Program-made: the position numbers and the translations under genes
Part shown: positions 52,139-60,964 of the stretch, one piece after another
How positions within the stretch are numbered: the stretch's first letter is position 1
Layout: each line of letters opens with the position of its first letter
The notes under the pieces: generated by a model
Database searches by the model: none
What the model was told of the DNA's origin: nothing
What the model saw: the letters and a program-made list of their open reading frames with translations, nothing else
Source of the DNA: Parvimonas parva
GTDB lineage: Bacteria; Bacillota; Clostridia; Tissierellales; Peptoniphilaceae
Assembly: GCF_016552165.1 (NCBI RefSeq)
Contig: NZ_JACVDA010000001.1
Coordinates: forward strand, 1 to 64,000
Reading direction: 5' to 3'
Length of the DNA: 64,000 bases

Positions 52139-52510
52139 ATTCTCCTTTTTTCATACATAAAAATATATATATTTAGTAGTAATAGTAGTAGGGGCTGTGG
52201 ATAACTCAAATATCCCTCTTTAACATTCAAATCAACACATTTCCCGACTGTATAACTACTGTATAACTTACAGATTAATCACAAACTTATTAACACAATT
52301 AACAACAAAAATTTTATAAAAAGTTATCAACAACTTATCCACCGACTTTTAAACAGTATAAGTTGAATAACTAAAAATTTCCTTAAAACAAAAATTACTT
52401 TTTTGTAACATATTACATTACCATTCTCTTACACTCTTAGCTCATTTCTAGCCACGAGTGAGTCGAAGGATTTTTGAACACGCTACTTTACTTAACTTTA
52501 GCAGGCTTTA
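52139..52510. other. dnaA-dnaN intergenic region with DnaA boxes
   Basis: This 372-bp gap holds one perfect DnaA box (TGTGGATAA, 52196-52204) and near-matches TTATCAACA (52325-52333) and TTATCCACC (52336-52344). Together with the upstream cluster it gives boxes on both sides of dnaA. A GAGTGAGTCGAAGGAT stretch at about 52457-52472 resembles repeat-element debris. The dnaN promoter is probably here but I cannot fix it. Confidence 0.7.
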
Positions 52511-53926
52511 CTAATCTTCTAAAAGTTTTTTTATGTTCTCTACATCTTGTCTTACGGACTCTGTCGTCTTTATCTTTTCGTCAATTTTCTTAACACCGTG
52601 CATTATAGTCGTATGGTCCTTTTCAAAAGCAGAACCTATATTTCCCAAAGCACAGTCTAACATATTTCTGCAAAGGTACATCGCAACCTGTCTTGGATAA
52701 GCGATTGAACTCGCTCTATTTTTAGAGCTTAAATCAGAAATTTCTATTTTAAAGTAATTACTAACAGTTTCTTTAATCAAGTCGATATTCAATTCTTTTT
52801 TATTCATTTCATTTAACTTTTCAGATAAAATTCCTTTGACATAATCAACAGTCATCGGAGCATCTTTTTTCAGCTTGTAATGTGCCAAAACATTGATTAA
52901 AGCTCCCTCAAGCTCCCTGATATTCGTCTTTATATTCATTGCGATAAATTCTAAAATATCATTCGACAAAGCTATCGGCTCATATTTAATTTTATCTTGT
53001 AAAATAGCCATTCTAGTTTCAAAATCAGGTGGTTGAATATCAACTGTTAAGCCCATATTGAACCTACTTTTTAACCTGTCCTCAAGATTTTTGATTTCCT
53101 TAGGTGGTCTATCAGATGAAATGATAATTTGCTTATTTCTACTGTATAATTCATTAAAAGTATGGAAAAATTCCTCTTGAGTTGCAGTTTTTCCGGCGAT
53201 AAATTGAATATCGTCAATAAGCAAAACATCAACATTTCTGTATTTTTTCCTAAATTCAGATTCGGAATTTTGATTTTTATCCCTAATTGAATCAATCAAA
53301 TCAATCGTAAATTTTTCACTACTTAAGTATAAAACTTTACAATCAAAATGTTTTTGAATTTCATATCCTATTGCCTTCATAAGGTGAGTTTTTCCAAGTC
53401 CTGAGTTTCCATAAATGAAAAGTGGGTTGTAAGTTCCGGCAGGATTTTTGGCAACCGCCTCAGCTGCAGCCATTGCAAACTCGTTATTTTTACCCTTTAT
53501 GAAATTGTCAAAAGTAAATTTATCAGGAAAAGAAGAAGAATTATTTGAAGAAGAAATCTTCTTTAACTTTCCTTTTTTAGTCCCCTTTTCACTACTAGTT
53601 GTAAAAAACGAAGTTTGTCCACCTGAATTTTTAATCGCATTTAAATAGACTTCATCTGTTGCAACAACAGGTAAAAGCTCGGATTTTTCTTGAGTCAAAG
53701 GAAAAAGTTGGTTATTTATTGCATCTTCAATATATTCCTTAAAATTACCATTTATAAAATTTTTAATATAATTCGATTGACAAAGCACCATCAACTTGTT
53801 ATCCACATAACAAATTGGCTTTAAAACGTCAATCCAAGTAGCAAATCGGCTTTCCCCAAGTTTTGTTTTTAATTCATTACAAACCTCAAGCCATAAACTA
53901 TCAACCATTATTTCATTCTCAAACAT
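52511..53926 (-). CDS. dnaA: Chromosomal replication initiator DnaA
   Basis: This 471-residue AAA+ initiator has domain I (LWLEVCNELKTKLGESRFATW), a variable linker, Walker A GNSGLGKTH, Walker B LLIDDIQF, and domain IV with the DnaA-box-binding helix GNIGSAFEKDHTTIMHGVKK (in part: FEKDHTTIMHGV). RBS GGAG lies 6-7 nt before the ATG. Its upstream region carries four perfect DnaA boxes. Confidence 0.98.
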   Translation of the reverse strand: MFENEIMVDSLWLEVCNELKTKLGESRFATWIDVLKPICYVDNKLMVLCQSNYIKNFINGNFKEYIEDAINNQLFPLTQEKSELLPVVATDEVYLNAIKNSGGQTSFFTTSSEKGTKKGKLKKISSSNNSSSFPDKFTFDNFIKGKNNEFAMAAAEAVAKNPAGTYNPLFIYGNSGLGKTHLMKAIGYEIQKHFDCKVLYLSSEKFTIDLIDSIRDKNQNSESEFRKKYRNVDVLLIDDIQFIAGKTATQEEFFHTFNELYSRNKQIIISSDRPPKEIKNLEDRLKSRFNMGLTVDIQPPDFETRMAILQDKIKYEPIALSNDILEFIAMNIKTNIRELEGALINVLAHYKLKKDAPMTVDYVKGILSEKLNEMNKKELNIDLIKETVSNYFKIEISDLSSKNRASSIAYPRQVAMYLCRNMLDCALGNIGSAFEKDHTTIMHGVKKIDEKIKTTESVRQDVENIKKLLED

Positions 53927-54356
53927 AAATTACTCCTCATAAAAAAGTTATTAACATATTTATCCACAGTGAATAAAATTTTTAAAAGCTTTAAATTTAA
54001 ACATTTAAAAACTGTTTCAAAAAAATTATTTAAAGATTTTTAAAAGTTATCCACAAACATTTAAAAGTTATCCTGTTTATAAAAAAATGCTTAAAAATAC
54101 AAATTTTAAAAAATTTTTCAAAATTTATTAAAAAATAATAAACAATTTATCCACATTTTTATTCCACTTATCCACATATTACGATTTTGTAAAAAATAAT
54201 TTATAGATAATTTTCTAAAAAATTTTTAAATATTTAAACATTCTTTCACAGTTAAATTATACCAAAAATACAAAAAAAACTCAAATTTATTGCATTTAAT
54301 GTGCAAATTATTGTAAATATATAAACAAAAATATTACGTTAAAAATTTTTTTGCAT
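53927..54356. other. Replication origin (oriC), DnaA-box cluster upstream of dnaA
   Basis: Perfect TTATCCACA boxes lie at 53960-53968, 54047-54055, 54147-54155 and 54168-54176, all in the same orientation. They are embedded in very AT-rich DNA that could serve as the unwinding element, especially 54180-54350. Position next to dnaA and opposite rpmH fits a Firmicute bipartite origin together with the cluster after dnaA. Confidence 0.88.
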
Positions 54357-54388
54357 AAAAAATCCACTCACATTTTGCAAGTGGATTA
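54357..54388 (-). terminator. Terminator of the 54.5-kb secreted/membrane pair
   Basis: Minus-strand stem AATCCACT/AGTGGATT with a T-run, about 60 bp after the stop of the 74-residue gene. Confidence 0.8.
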
Positions 54389-54449
54389 AAAAATATTTAT
54401 TATGAAATTTCACAGTCCAAAATAATACCAATGTATTTATCTGAAAATT

Positions 54450-54674
54450 TTATTTTTTAAATATATTTTCATAAAAAATATAAAGTATTAATAAAAAATT
54501 AAAAATACATATTAATATAATATTTATAGTTATAAATATTAAATATTTTTTATTACTTTTTTTTAATGTTTCATCCCTTATCAACTCAATAAAAGAATTA
54601 AAATTTATAAAAGTTAAAATAATAAACAGACTTCCTCCAACGTATTTTATTAGACTATATATTGAATTATACAT
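54450..54674 (-). CDS. Small two-helix membrane protein
   Basis: This 74-residue protein has two strongly hydrophobic helices (YVGGSLFIILTFINF and IFITINIILICIFNFLLILY) and a basic middle. No family is recognised. Its ATG lies 1 nt after the stop of the upstream secreted-protein gene, so it is translationally coupled to it. The pair mirrors that at 24.6-25.5 kb. Confidence 0.6.
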   Translation of the reverse strand: MYNSIYSLIKYVGGSLFIILTFINFNSFIELIRDETLKKSNKKYLIFITINIILICIFNFLLILYIFYENIFKK

Positions 54675-54675
54675 T

Positions 54676-55317
54676 TTATTTTAAAATAAGTCCTCCCGTT
54701 ATTATACTGTGTCCTGAAGTTTTCCAAGTTAATTTTACATACTTTATAGTAACTTCACGCTTCTTTGTATCTAAGGCTTTATATAACAAATCTCTTCCGT
54801 CCTTTAGCCATCTAGTCATGACACGTTTTTCGCTAATTCCAAGTAATTTTGGAGGTAATGTGGCAAGAATATAGATAATTGAAACTTTAGCTCCAAATGT
54901 TTTTTTTAGTATACTTAAGATAGAAGAACTTGCACCTTGTATAAGCGAAGAGATTAAAAATTTGCACTCTGTTTCTGTTATAGCATCTACATGTGCATCA
55001 TATAAAGCTTGTTGAATATTATACATATATAATAATTCTTTCCAAGTAAAAGTAGTTGTCTCTATAGATTCAGATGGTATACCAATATGATCATCAAACA
55101 TATATTGGTCATTTGAAAGAATTCTGTTAACAGCATCAATATCAATATTAGAAAATTCAACATCTGATGGGTCTACACCTAATTTTTTTGCTATATTTTC
55201 ATCAATAGTAGTTTTGCTTTCTTTAGCAAAAGATGTAGATTTATTTATAGAAGTCAAAATTGGAGTAATTCCCAAAGACAGTACTAATAATAAACAAAGT
55301 TTCCTTTTGATGTTCAT
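54676..55317 (-). CDS. Secreted protein, unknown function
   Basis: This 213-residue product has a signal peptide (MNIKRKLCLLLVLSLGITPI, cleavage near TSFA). The mature part has an acidic segment (DENIAKKLGVDPSDVEFSNI), a middle with ITETECKFLISSLIQGASSS, then a hydrophobic segment (AKVSIIYILATLPPKLLG) and a basic, Thr-rich end. No family is recognised. A good RBS (AGGAGG) and an upstream TACAACA-TT-TGTTGTA palindrome suggest regulated expression. Confidence 0.6.
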   Translation of the reverse strand: MNIKRKLCLLLVLSLGITPILTSINKSTSFAKESKTTIDENIAKKLGVDPSDVEFSNIDIDAVNRILSNDQYMFDDHIGIPSESIETTTFTWKELLYMYNIQQALYDAHVDAITETECKFLISSLIQGASSSILSILKKTFGAKVSIIYILATLPPKLLGISEKRVMTRWLKDGRDLLYKALDTKKREVTIKYVKLTWKTSGHSIITGGLILK

Positions 55318-55897
55318 AAAAATCCTCCTAAAATTTTAGTACAACATTTGTTGTAATCATAATTTTTATTTTTCAAATATTTTTGTCAAAACTGATTTTT
55401 TAAAAATATCAATTGCAGTTAAATTATAAAAGATTGAATTTAAATAGTAAAACTACAGGCGTCTCCGTTTTTGTACCTTTGAAAATTTGTAAACATAGTA
55501 ACCTCCAATATTATACACTTTATAAAATTATTGTATTATATTTGCACCTTTATTATAACATATTTAAAATTAACTGTAAATACTTATATTTTTTTGTAAA
55601 ATATGATATACTAATAAGGTAAAGAAAACCCAATTACAAGACATAATGGCATAATATACAAATTTTAATCAACAATATTAATATATATTGATATTATCAT
55701 ATAAAAATTCTTATGTTTTATAAAAAGAATAGTTAAATATCTATTTTTTAACAAAATTGATACAGTAAAACTTTTTATTTTAACTAAATTTAATACGCAA
55801 ATTGGAAATATTTTTAAAATTAATCAAAAAATTACCTTAAAAATATTTTTTTCCACAAAAAAATCCACTTGCAAAAAGCAAATGATTTAATTTTTTA
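55318..55897. other. Intergenic region between the secreted gene and the 31-residue ORF
   Basis: About 580 bp. A perfect palindrome TACAACA-TT-TGTTGTA (55340-55355), 23 bp upstream of the secreted-protein gene, is a candidate operator. The rest is AT-rich DNA in which I see no gene. A hairpin-like sequence (AATCCACTTGC../..GCAAATGATTT) near 55861-55889 may end the 31-residue ORF. Confidence 0.45.
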
Positions 55898-55993
55898 TTA
55901 TTGCATTATATGTAAACTATAAAATACAATCAAAAATATAAAAAGCAAAAAGAGTATTCTTATTAATTTTCTAAATGTATAATTATTTTTCAT
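55898..55993 (-). CDS. 31-residue single-helix membrane peptide (possible)
   Basis: GGAG 7 nt before an ATG opens 31 codons: MKNNYTFRKLIRI then LFLLFIFLIVFYSLHIMQ. A basic start followed by one hydrophobic helix is typical of small membrane peptides, including type I toxin-like peptides. Nothing else identifies it. Confidence 0.45.
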   Translation of the reverse strand: MKNNYTFRKLIRILFLLFIFLIVFYSLHIMQ

Positions 55994-56161
55994 TTTTTAT
56001 CTCCAAAAACTTTATAAATATAATCTTTTATTTTCAATAAATTCCAATATCACTTTAAATTAATGATATCATCTTTTTTGTTAAATGTAAATACTTGTAT
56101 TCTGAATTAAAAATTTTGCTTTGAATCTGTATAAAAATTTGTAATTTTTTTGTATTTTTAC

Positions 56162-56191
56162 TTGACAATTACACTCTAAATAGATTATAAT
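56162..56191 (+). promoter_or_regulatory. Promoter of rpmH
   Basis: Perfect -35 TTGACA (56162-56167), 18-nt spacer, perfect -10 TATAAT (56186-56191), about 60 bp before the rpmH start. AAGGAGG at 56234-56240 is the RBS. Confidence 0.85.
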
Positions 56192-56251
56192 TTATGGTAG
56201 TGTTTTATTAAATAACCTAAAGGTGATTATAACAAGGAGGTGTCATCTATA

Positions 56252-56386
56252 ATGAAAAGAACTTATCAACCAAATAGAAGAAAAAGAAGTAAAATTCACG
56301 GTTTTAGAAAAAGAATGAGTACAAAAGCAGGTAGAACTGTATTAAAGAGAAGAAGACTTAAAAATAGAAAAGTTTTATCAGCATAG
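56252..56386 (+). CDS. rpmH: 50S ribosomal protein L34
   Basis: Too short for an ORF cutoff: 44 codons beginning [18 protein letters not shown], with [17 protein letters not shown] following. This is the complete, highly conserved L34. It is transcribed divergently from dnaA as in other Firmicutes and leads the rnpA-yidD-yidC-jag block. Confidence 0.98.
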   Translation: MKRTYQPNRRKRSKIHGFRKRMSTKAGRTVLKRRRLKNRKVLSA

Positions 56387-56453
56387 GCCAACATTAGTGT
56401 GGCCTTTTTCTAAACTTCACATTTGTGCTTTTTAATGTATAGAAAGATGATGT

Positions 56454-56795
56454 ATGAAAAAGGAAATTAGATTAAGAAAAAATAGAGAATTTCAAACTGT
56501 TTATAGACGTGGTAAGAATTTTTGGAATAAGGAATTCACTATTTTTATTAGACCAACAAATAAAAAAAGAGCTAGGTTTGGGGTTTCCATTACTAAAAAG
56601 TTTGGAAAGGCAAACAAGCGTAATTTGATTAAGAGAAGAATAAAAGAGATTATTAGACTTAATGTGTGCGATTTAGGTTTAGGTTATGAAATGGTAATTT
56701 TACCGAAAAAAAACACTTTAGAGATTGATTACATTGAACTTGAGAAGTCTTTATTAAGACTTATAAATTGTGCTTTGAAGAAGGTTTTAAATTGA
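56454..56795 (+). CDS. rnpA: Ribonuclease P protein component
   Basis: This 113-residue basic protein binds RNase P RNA and aids 5' maturation of tRNAs. It has [20 protein letters not shown] and the RNR-type motif [17 protein letters not shown]. The usual neighbours are present (rpmH before, yidD after). Confidence 0.96.
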   Translation: MKKEIRLRKNREFQTVYRRGKNFWNKEFTIFIRPTNKKRARFGVSITKKFGKANKRNLIKRRIKEIIRLNVCDLGLGYEMVILPKKNTLEIDYIELEKSLLRLINCALKKVLN

Positions 56796-57004
56796 GAAGA
56801 TTAATGATTTTACTTATAAAGTTTTATAGAAAATATATTTCAGGACTTTTGGGTTTTGGTAAGTGTAAATTTACTCCAACTTGTTCGGAATATGCGATTT
56901 TAGCATATCAGAAATATAATTTTTTCAAGGCGACTTTTTTAGTTATATGGAGAATTTTAAGATGTAATCCTTTTGGAAAAGGTGGGTATGACCCACTAAA
57001 ATAG
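56792..57004 (+). CDS. yidD: Membrane protein insertion efficiency factor YidD
   Basis: About 70 residues. Starting at TTG 56792, which overlaps the rnpA stop by 4 bases (TTGA), the protein reads [20 protein letters not shown]. It has the conserved [20 protein letters not shown] and [14 protein letters not shown], and the three cysteines of the family are kept (GKCKFTPTC and LRCNPF). ATG 56804 is an alternative start. It aids YidC-dependent insertion. Confidence 0.94.
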   Translation: MRRLMILLIKFYRKYISGLLGFGKCKFTPTCSEYAILAYQKYNFFKATFLVIWRILRCNPFGKGGYDPLK

Positions 57005-57013
57005 GAGGAATTA

Positions 57014-57712
57014 ATGGCGTTTTTAAGAAATTTAATGGGGTCATTATTGAAATTTATTTATGAAGGGGTAGCGTCAATTTTACCTACTGAACCGGCTAGT
57101 ATTTCATATTTAGCTATTAGTATTATTATAATTTCAATAATTTTTAAGGTTGTACTTTTCCCTGTATTTTTAAGTACTATAAAAAATCAAAAGATTCAAG
57201 CAAAATTTGCTAAAGAACAACAAAAGATAAGAGAAAAATATAAACATGACCAACAAGCTATGAATATGAAGCTTATGGAGTTCAATAAGGAGCATGGAAT
57301 TAAACAATTAGGTGGTTGCCTACCTATGGTTTTCAACTTGATTCTAGTTTTAGCTATGTTCTCAGTAATGAGAGAACCTTTGTTATATATCTTTGGGAAT
57401 GCAAATGCTGATGTTATGAAAAATTTCTTTTGGATAAAGGATTTATCTGCACCGGACCCACTTTTATATGGACTTCCTTTGATAAATGCTGTTACTCAAT
57501 ATATTTATCTTGATTTGAGCAATAGGGACCAACAAGATAACCCTGCTGCAAAATCTATGGATACTATGAAATACATATTTCCTTTGATAATATTTATTTC
57601 AGCTAGAAGTTTCTCAGCAGGTCTTGCTCTTTACTGGGCATGTACAAATGTTGTTGAAATTCTATTAAGATTAGCTTTAACTGCTTATGAAAATAGAAAA
57701 GAAAGTAAGTAG
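57014..57712 (+). CDS. yidC: Membrane insertase YidC (Oxa1 family)
   Basis: This 232-residue insertase has five membrane segments and the family motif KEHGIKQLGGCLPMVFNLIL. It lacks a lipobox, although Gram-positive YidC proteins are often lipoproteins, and so is somewhat short. It follows yidD by 9 bp and ends 13 bp before jag. Confidence 0.94.
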   Translation: MAFLRNLMGSLLKFIYEGVASILPTEPASISYLAISIIIISIIFKVVLFPVFLSTIKNQKIQAKFAKEQQKIREKYKHDQQAMNMKLMEFNKEHGIKQLGGCLPMVFNLILVLAMFSVMREPLLYIFGNANADVMKNFFWIKDLSAPDPLLYGLPLINAVTQYIYLDLSNRDQQDNPAAKSMDTMKYIFPLIIFISARSFSAGLALYWACTNVVEILLRLALTAYENRKESK

Positions 57713-57725
57713 TAGAAAGGGGCAA

Positions 57726-58406
57726 ATGATGAGCGTTACAAAATCAGCAAAAACTATTGATGAAGCTGTAAAACTTGCGTTAGATGAATTAAAAGTTGAC
57801 ATTTCTTGTGTTGATGTTAATGTAATTGAAAAACCAAAGAGCGGTTTTCTTGGCTTTGGCTCAAGAGATGCTTTAGTTGAAGTTACATTAAAAGATGAAA
57901 AAATAGAAATGTCTAAAGAAACTTGTTGTAAAGAAGAAAACAATATAGATAAAAATGAAGATATAGAAAAATTAGAAGTTTTCTTAAAAGATTTAATTTC
58001 AAAAATGGGAACAGATTGCGAACTAATTTTTAGTGAAGATGAAGAAGCAATCAGTATAGATATTGAAAAATCTGAAGATTTCAAGATGTTAATCGGAAAA
58101 TCAGGAGAAACTTTAGAAAGTATCCAATACATTTTAAATATTTTTGCCAGAAGAAATACTTCTTTAGAAAAAAGAGTTTATTTAGATGTAAATGGATATA
58201 AGAAGAGAAAAGAAGAATCTATAAGAGAAATGGCTATGACTTTTGCTAAAAAAGCTATTAAGTATAGAAAAGTTATGAGACTTAGACCTATGAATGCTTA
58301 CGAAAGAAGAATTGTTCATGCAACTTTACACAATATGAAAGGTGTATTTACAGTTAGCGAAGGTGATGAACCTTATAGAAAGGTTGTAATAAAACCTAAA
58401 TTTTAA
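57726..58406 (+). CDS. jag: RNA-binding protein Jag/KhpB
   Basis: About 226 residues from ATG 57726 (or 57729). The frame is open earlier, but AAAGGGGC lies just upstream of this start. It has an N-terminal Jag domain (KTIDEAVKLALDELKVDISC, KSGFLGFGSRDALVE), a KH domain (LIGKSGETLESIQYILNIFA) and an R3H domain (MNAYERRIVHATLHNM). It acts with KhpA in Gram-positive cell elongation. Confidence 0.95.
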   Translation: MMSVTKSAKTIDEAVKLALDELKVDISCVDVNVIEKPKSGFLGFGSRDALVEVTLKDEKIEMSKETCCKEENNIDKNEDIEKLEVFLKDLISKMGTDCELIFSEDEEAISIDIEKSEDFKMLIGKSGETLESIQYILNIFARRNTSLEKRVYLDVNGYKKRKEESIREMAMTFAKKAIKYRKVMRLRPMNAYERRIVHATLHNMKGVFTVSEGDEPYRKVVIKPKF

Positions 58407-58413
58407 TATGCAA

Positions 58414-58441
58414 CAAAAAAGAACGTTTAGGCGTTCTTTTG
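58414..58441 (+). terminator. Terminator after jag
   Basis: Stem AAAGAACG/CGTTCTTT, 6-nt loop, T-run on the plus strand. mnmE begins 51 bp later, so read-through may occur. Confidence 0.85.
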
Positions 58442-58491
58442 CTTTATTGTGAAACAATATTCCCGGGCACCCACCCGTTGAAGGAGAAAAT

Positions 58492-59862
58492 ATGGAAAAT
58501 ACTATTGTTGCTATTGCAACTGCTACCGGAGAGGCCGGTATTGGCATTGTAAGATTAAGTGGAGAAAATTCAATAGATATTGTAAAAAAGATTTTTATTC
58601 CTTTTGATAAAAAAGAAATAGATAAAAACTCCAACAGAATGATGAAATACGGACATATCTACGACCAAGAAGAACTTGTTGATGAAGTTATGACTTGTTT
58701 TATGTTTGCACCTCATACATACACTAGAGAAAATGTTGTTGAAATTTTCACTCATGGAGGGATTGTCTGTCTTAAAAGAGTTTTAAATCTATGTCTTGAA
58801 AATGGAGCGGTATTGGCTGAAAAGGGAGAATTTACAAAAAGAGCTTTTTTAAATGGTCGTCTCGATCTTTCTCAAGCTGAAGGTGTTATCGACTTAATAA
58901 AGGCAAAGACTGAATTTTCTCATAAGAGCGCTATCAATCAATTAGAGGGACATTTAAGTAAGAAAATTAAAGAATTTAGAGAAAAACTTCTTGATATTTT
59001 GAGTTTTGTAGAGTATTCTATAAATTTTACAGAAGATATGCAAGAGGAATTGCCACTTGATAATGTAATTTTAAAAACTGAAAACTTAATAAGCGATATG
59101 GAAAGTCTGCTTGGAGAGTCAAACAAGGGAAAAATCTTAAAAGACGGGATAAATGTTTCAATAATCGGAAAGCCGAATGTTGGAAAGTCCTCTCTACTTA
59201 ACAGAATCCTAAGACAAGAAAGAGCAATCGTAACAGATATTGCAGGAACTACAAGAGATTTAATTAAAGAGGATATTGAACTTGCCGGAATCAAATTAAA
59301 TATAAACGATACTGCAGGTATCAGAGAAACTGCAGATGTAGTTGAGAAAATCGGTGTTCAAAAGTCAATTGAGGCGAGCGAAAATTCAGATTTGAATTTA
59401 GTTTTGTTCGACATTTCAAGAGAATTGGACGAAGAAGACGAAAAAATAATAAATCTTGCAAATACAACTAAATCTATTGGAATTTTAAATAAGGTTGATT
59501 TGGATAAAAATTTGAATGTAGAAAAATTAAAAGAAAAAATTAATTTTGAGCTTATAGAAATCTCCGCACTTAAAAATGAGGGCATTTCAAAACTTGAACA
59601 GGCAATTATAGATATGTTCTTCGATGGAAAAATAGAAATAAAAGATAAGGCATTAATCACAAATGTTAGACATGAAAACAGCCTTAAAACTTCATTGGAA
59701 TTTTTAAAATCTTTCTATGGAGATATTAAAAATATGGTACCCATCGACTGTTGTGAAGTTGATTTAAGACGTTCTTATGAATCACTTGGAGAAATAATCG
59801 GAGAAAATATTTCAGAGAATATACTGGACAATATATTTTCAAATTTCTGTATTGGAAAATAA
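58492..59862 (+). CDS. mnmE: tRNA modification GTPase MnmE
   Basis: This 456-residue enzyme modifies wobble uridine with MnmG. It has an N-terminal tetrahydrofolate-binding domain (GEAGIGIVRLSG), a G domain with GKPNVGKSS, TRDL, DTAG (NDTAGIRET) and NKVD, and the C-terminal catalytic FCIGK (Cys-x-Gly-Lys). The gene does not continue into mnmG here; the next gene runs the other way. Confidence 0.97.
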   Translation: MENTIVAIATATGEAGIGIVRLSGENSIDIVKKIFIPFDKKEIDKNSNRMMKYGHIYDQEELVDEVMTCFMFAPHTYTRENVVEIFTHGGIVCLKRVLNLCLENGAVLAEKGEFTKRAFLNGRLDLSQAEGVIDLIKAKTEFSHKSAINQLEGHLSKKIKEFREKLLDILSFVEYSINFTEDMQEELPLDNVILKTENLISDMESLLGESNKGKILKDGINVSIIGKPNVGKSSLLNRILRQERAIVTDIAGTTRDLIKEDIELAGIKLNINDTAGIRETADVVEKIGVQKSIEASENSDLNLVLFDISRELDEEDEKIINLANTTKSIGILNKVDLDKNLNVEKLKEKINFELIEISALKNEGISKLEQAIIDMFFDGKIEIKDKALITNVRHENSLKTSLEFLKSFYGDIKNMVPIDCCEVDLRRSYESLGEIIGENISENILDNIFSNFCIGK

Positions 59863-59917
59863 GATTTACTACGGTCGAAATTGGTATCTTAAAGTCAAAA
59901 TACTTTGACATAAACAC

Positions 59918-59945
59918 AAAAAGAGAGCTAATCAGCTCTCTTTTA
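59918..59945. terminator. Bidirectional terminator between mnmE and fni
   Basis: AGAGAGCT pairs with AGCTCTCT around AATC, with A-tract and T-tract on both sides. Confidence 0.88.
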
Positions 59946-60953
59946 AAGTATATCTTTTAATTTTCCAAATGTTTTATATTCAACTTTTTTTAATTCTTCG
60001 ATATTTTTTACTCCAAGTAGTAACATAATCATCTTTGTTTGGTATATCAAAGATTTTAAGTAATCTTCTGCGAATTTGTATCCTCCATGGATTAAATATC
60101 TTAATATTTCTCCTGCAATGGCAACTATATCGCTACCAAGCACGATTGCTTTTACAATATCCTCTCCGGTTTTTATTCCACCCGAGCCGATTAATGTAAA
60201 ATCATCAGAAATTTTTCTGCAATCTATGATACATTTTGCAGTCGGTATGCCCCAACTGTAAATATTTGTAAAGTCCAAGTCTGTTCTTCTTAAATCTTCG
60301 ATTTCAATAAAATTTGTTCCACCAAAACCGCTTACATCAATGTATTTTACTCCAACGCTAAGTAGTTTTTCACAAGTTTTCTTTGAGATGCCACAGCCCG
60401 TTTCTTTTACAATTACCGGTACATCAATATTTTTTACAATATTTTCAATATTTTCTAAAATACCGAAAAAATTTCTATCTCCCTCAAACTGAACGATCTC
60501 TTGAGCGGGATTTAGGTGAAGAGAAATTGCATCAGCATTAATCATTTCAATGCTTTTTTTGACATCATCAAGACTTGATAATGCAGAAAGATTTGAAATT
60601 AAAATATTTTTCTTGTCCAGTACATCATTTACCACCGTAAAGGTTTCAACAAGCTCCTCATCTTTTAGAGCTACCTTTTGGCTACCAACTTCAAATGCAA
60701 GATTGAAATTTTTACAAAGTCTTGAAAGATCCTCATTCACATCAAAAGAAGTTTCAGCGCCCCCTGTCATTGCATTTACAAGAAGTGGAAAAGATAGTTT
60801 TTTTCCTAAAAATTCAACCGAAGTGTCGATTTCATCGAAGTTTAAGTCTGTTAATGCAAAGTGTTCGATATATACATTTTCAAACAAAGTGTTCGATTTA
60901 AAATTACTCTTTAAAAAATTTTCTATATGTTCTTTTTTTCTTTCGTTTTCCAT
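59943..60953 (-). CDS. fni: Isopentenyl-diphosphate delta-isomerase, type 2
   Basis: This 336-residue FMN/NADPH enzyme interconverts IPP and DMAPP for isoprenoid synthesis. It has LVNAMTGGAETS, HLNPAQEIVQFEGDRNF, KETGCGIS, DVSGFGGTNF and the flavin-phosphate loop GSGGIKTG. The type 2 enzyme is common in mevalonate-pathway Firmicutes. It shares its strand with the LCP gene 11 bp upstream. Confidence 0.94.
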   Translation of the reverse strand: MENERKKEHIENFLKSNFKSNTLFENVYIEHFALTDLNFDEIDTSVEFLGKKLSFPLLVNAMTGGAETSFDVNEDLSRLCKNFNLAFEVGSQKVALKDEELVETFTVVNDVLDKKNILISNLSALSSLDDVKKSIEMINADAISLHLNPAQEIVQFEGDRNFFGILENIENIVKNIDVPVIVKETGCGISKKTCEKLLSVGVKYIDVSGFGGTNFIEIEDLRRTDLDFTNIYSWGIPTAKCIIDCRKISDDFTLIGSGGIKTGEDIVKAIVLGSDIVAIAGEILRYLIHGGYKFAEDYLKSLIYQTKMIMLLLGVKNIEELKKVEYKTFGKLKDIL

Positions 60954-60964
60954 ATCTAACCTAA

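Noticed and set aside
58441-58491. A TTATTGTGAAACAA stretch with GGGCACCCACCCG before mnmE that matches part of the sequence at about 25.5 kb in inverse orientation
   Set aside because: The common part is only 14 nt and no consistent structure or gene context links the two.
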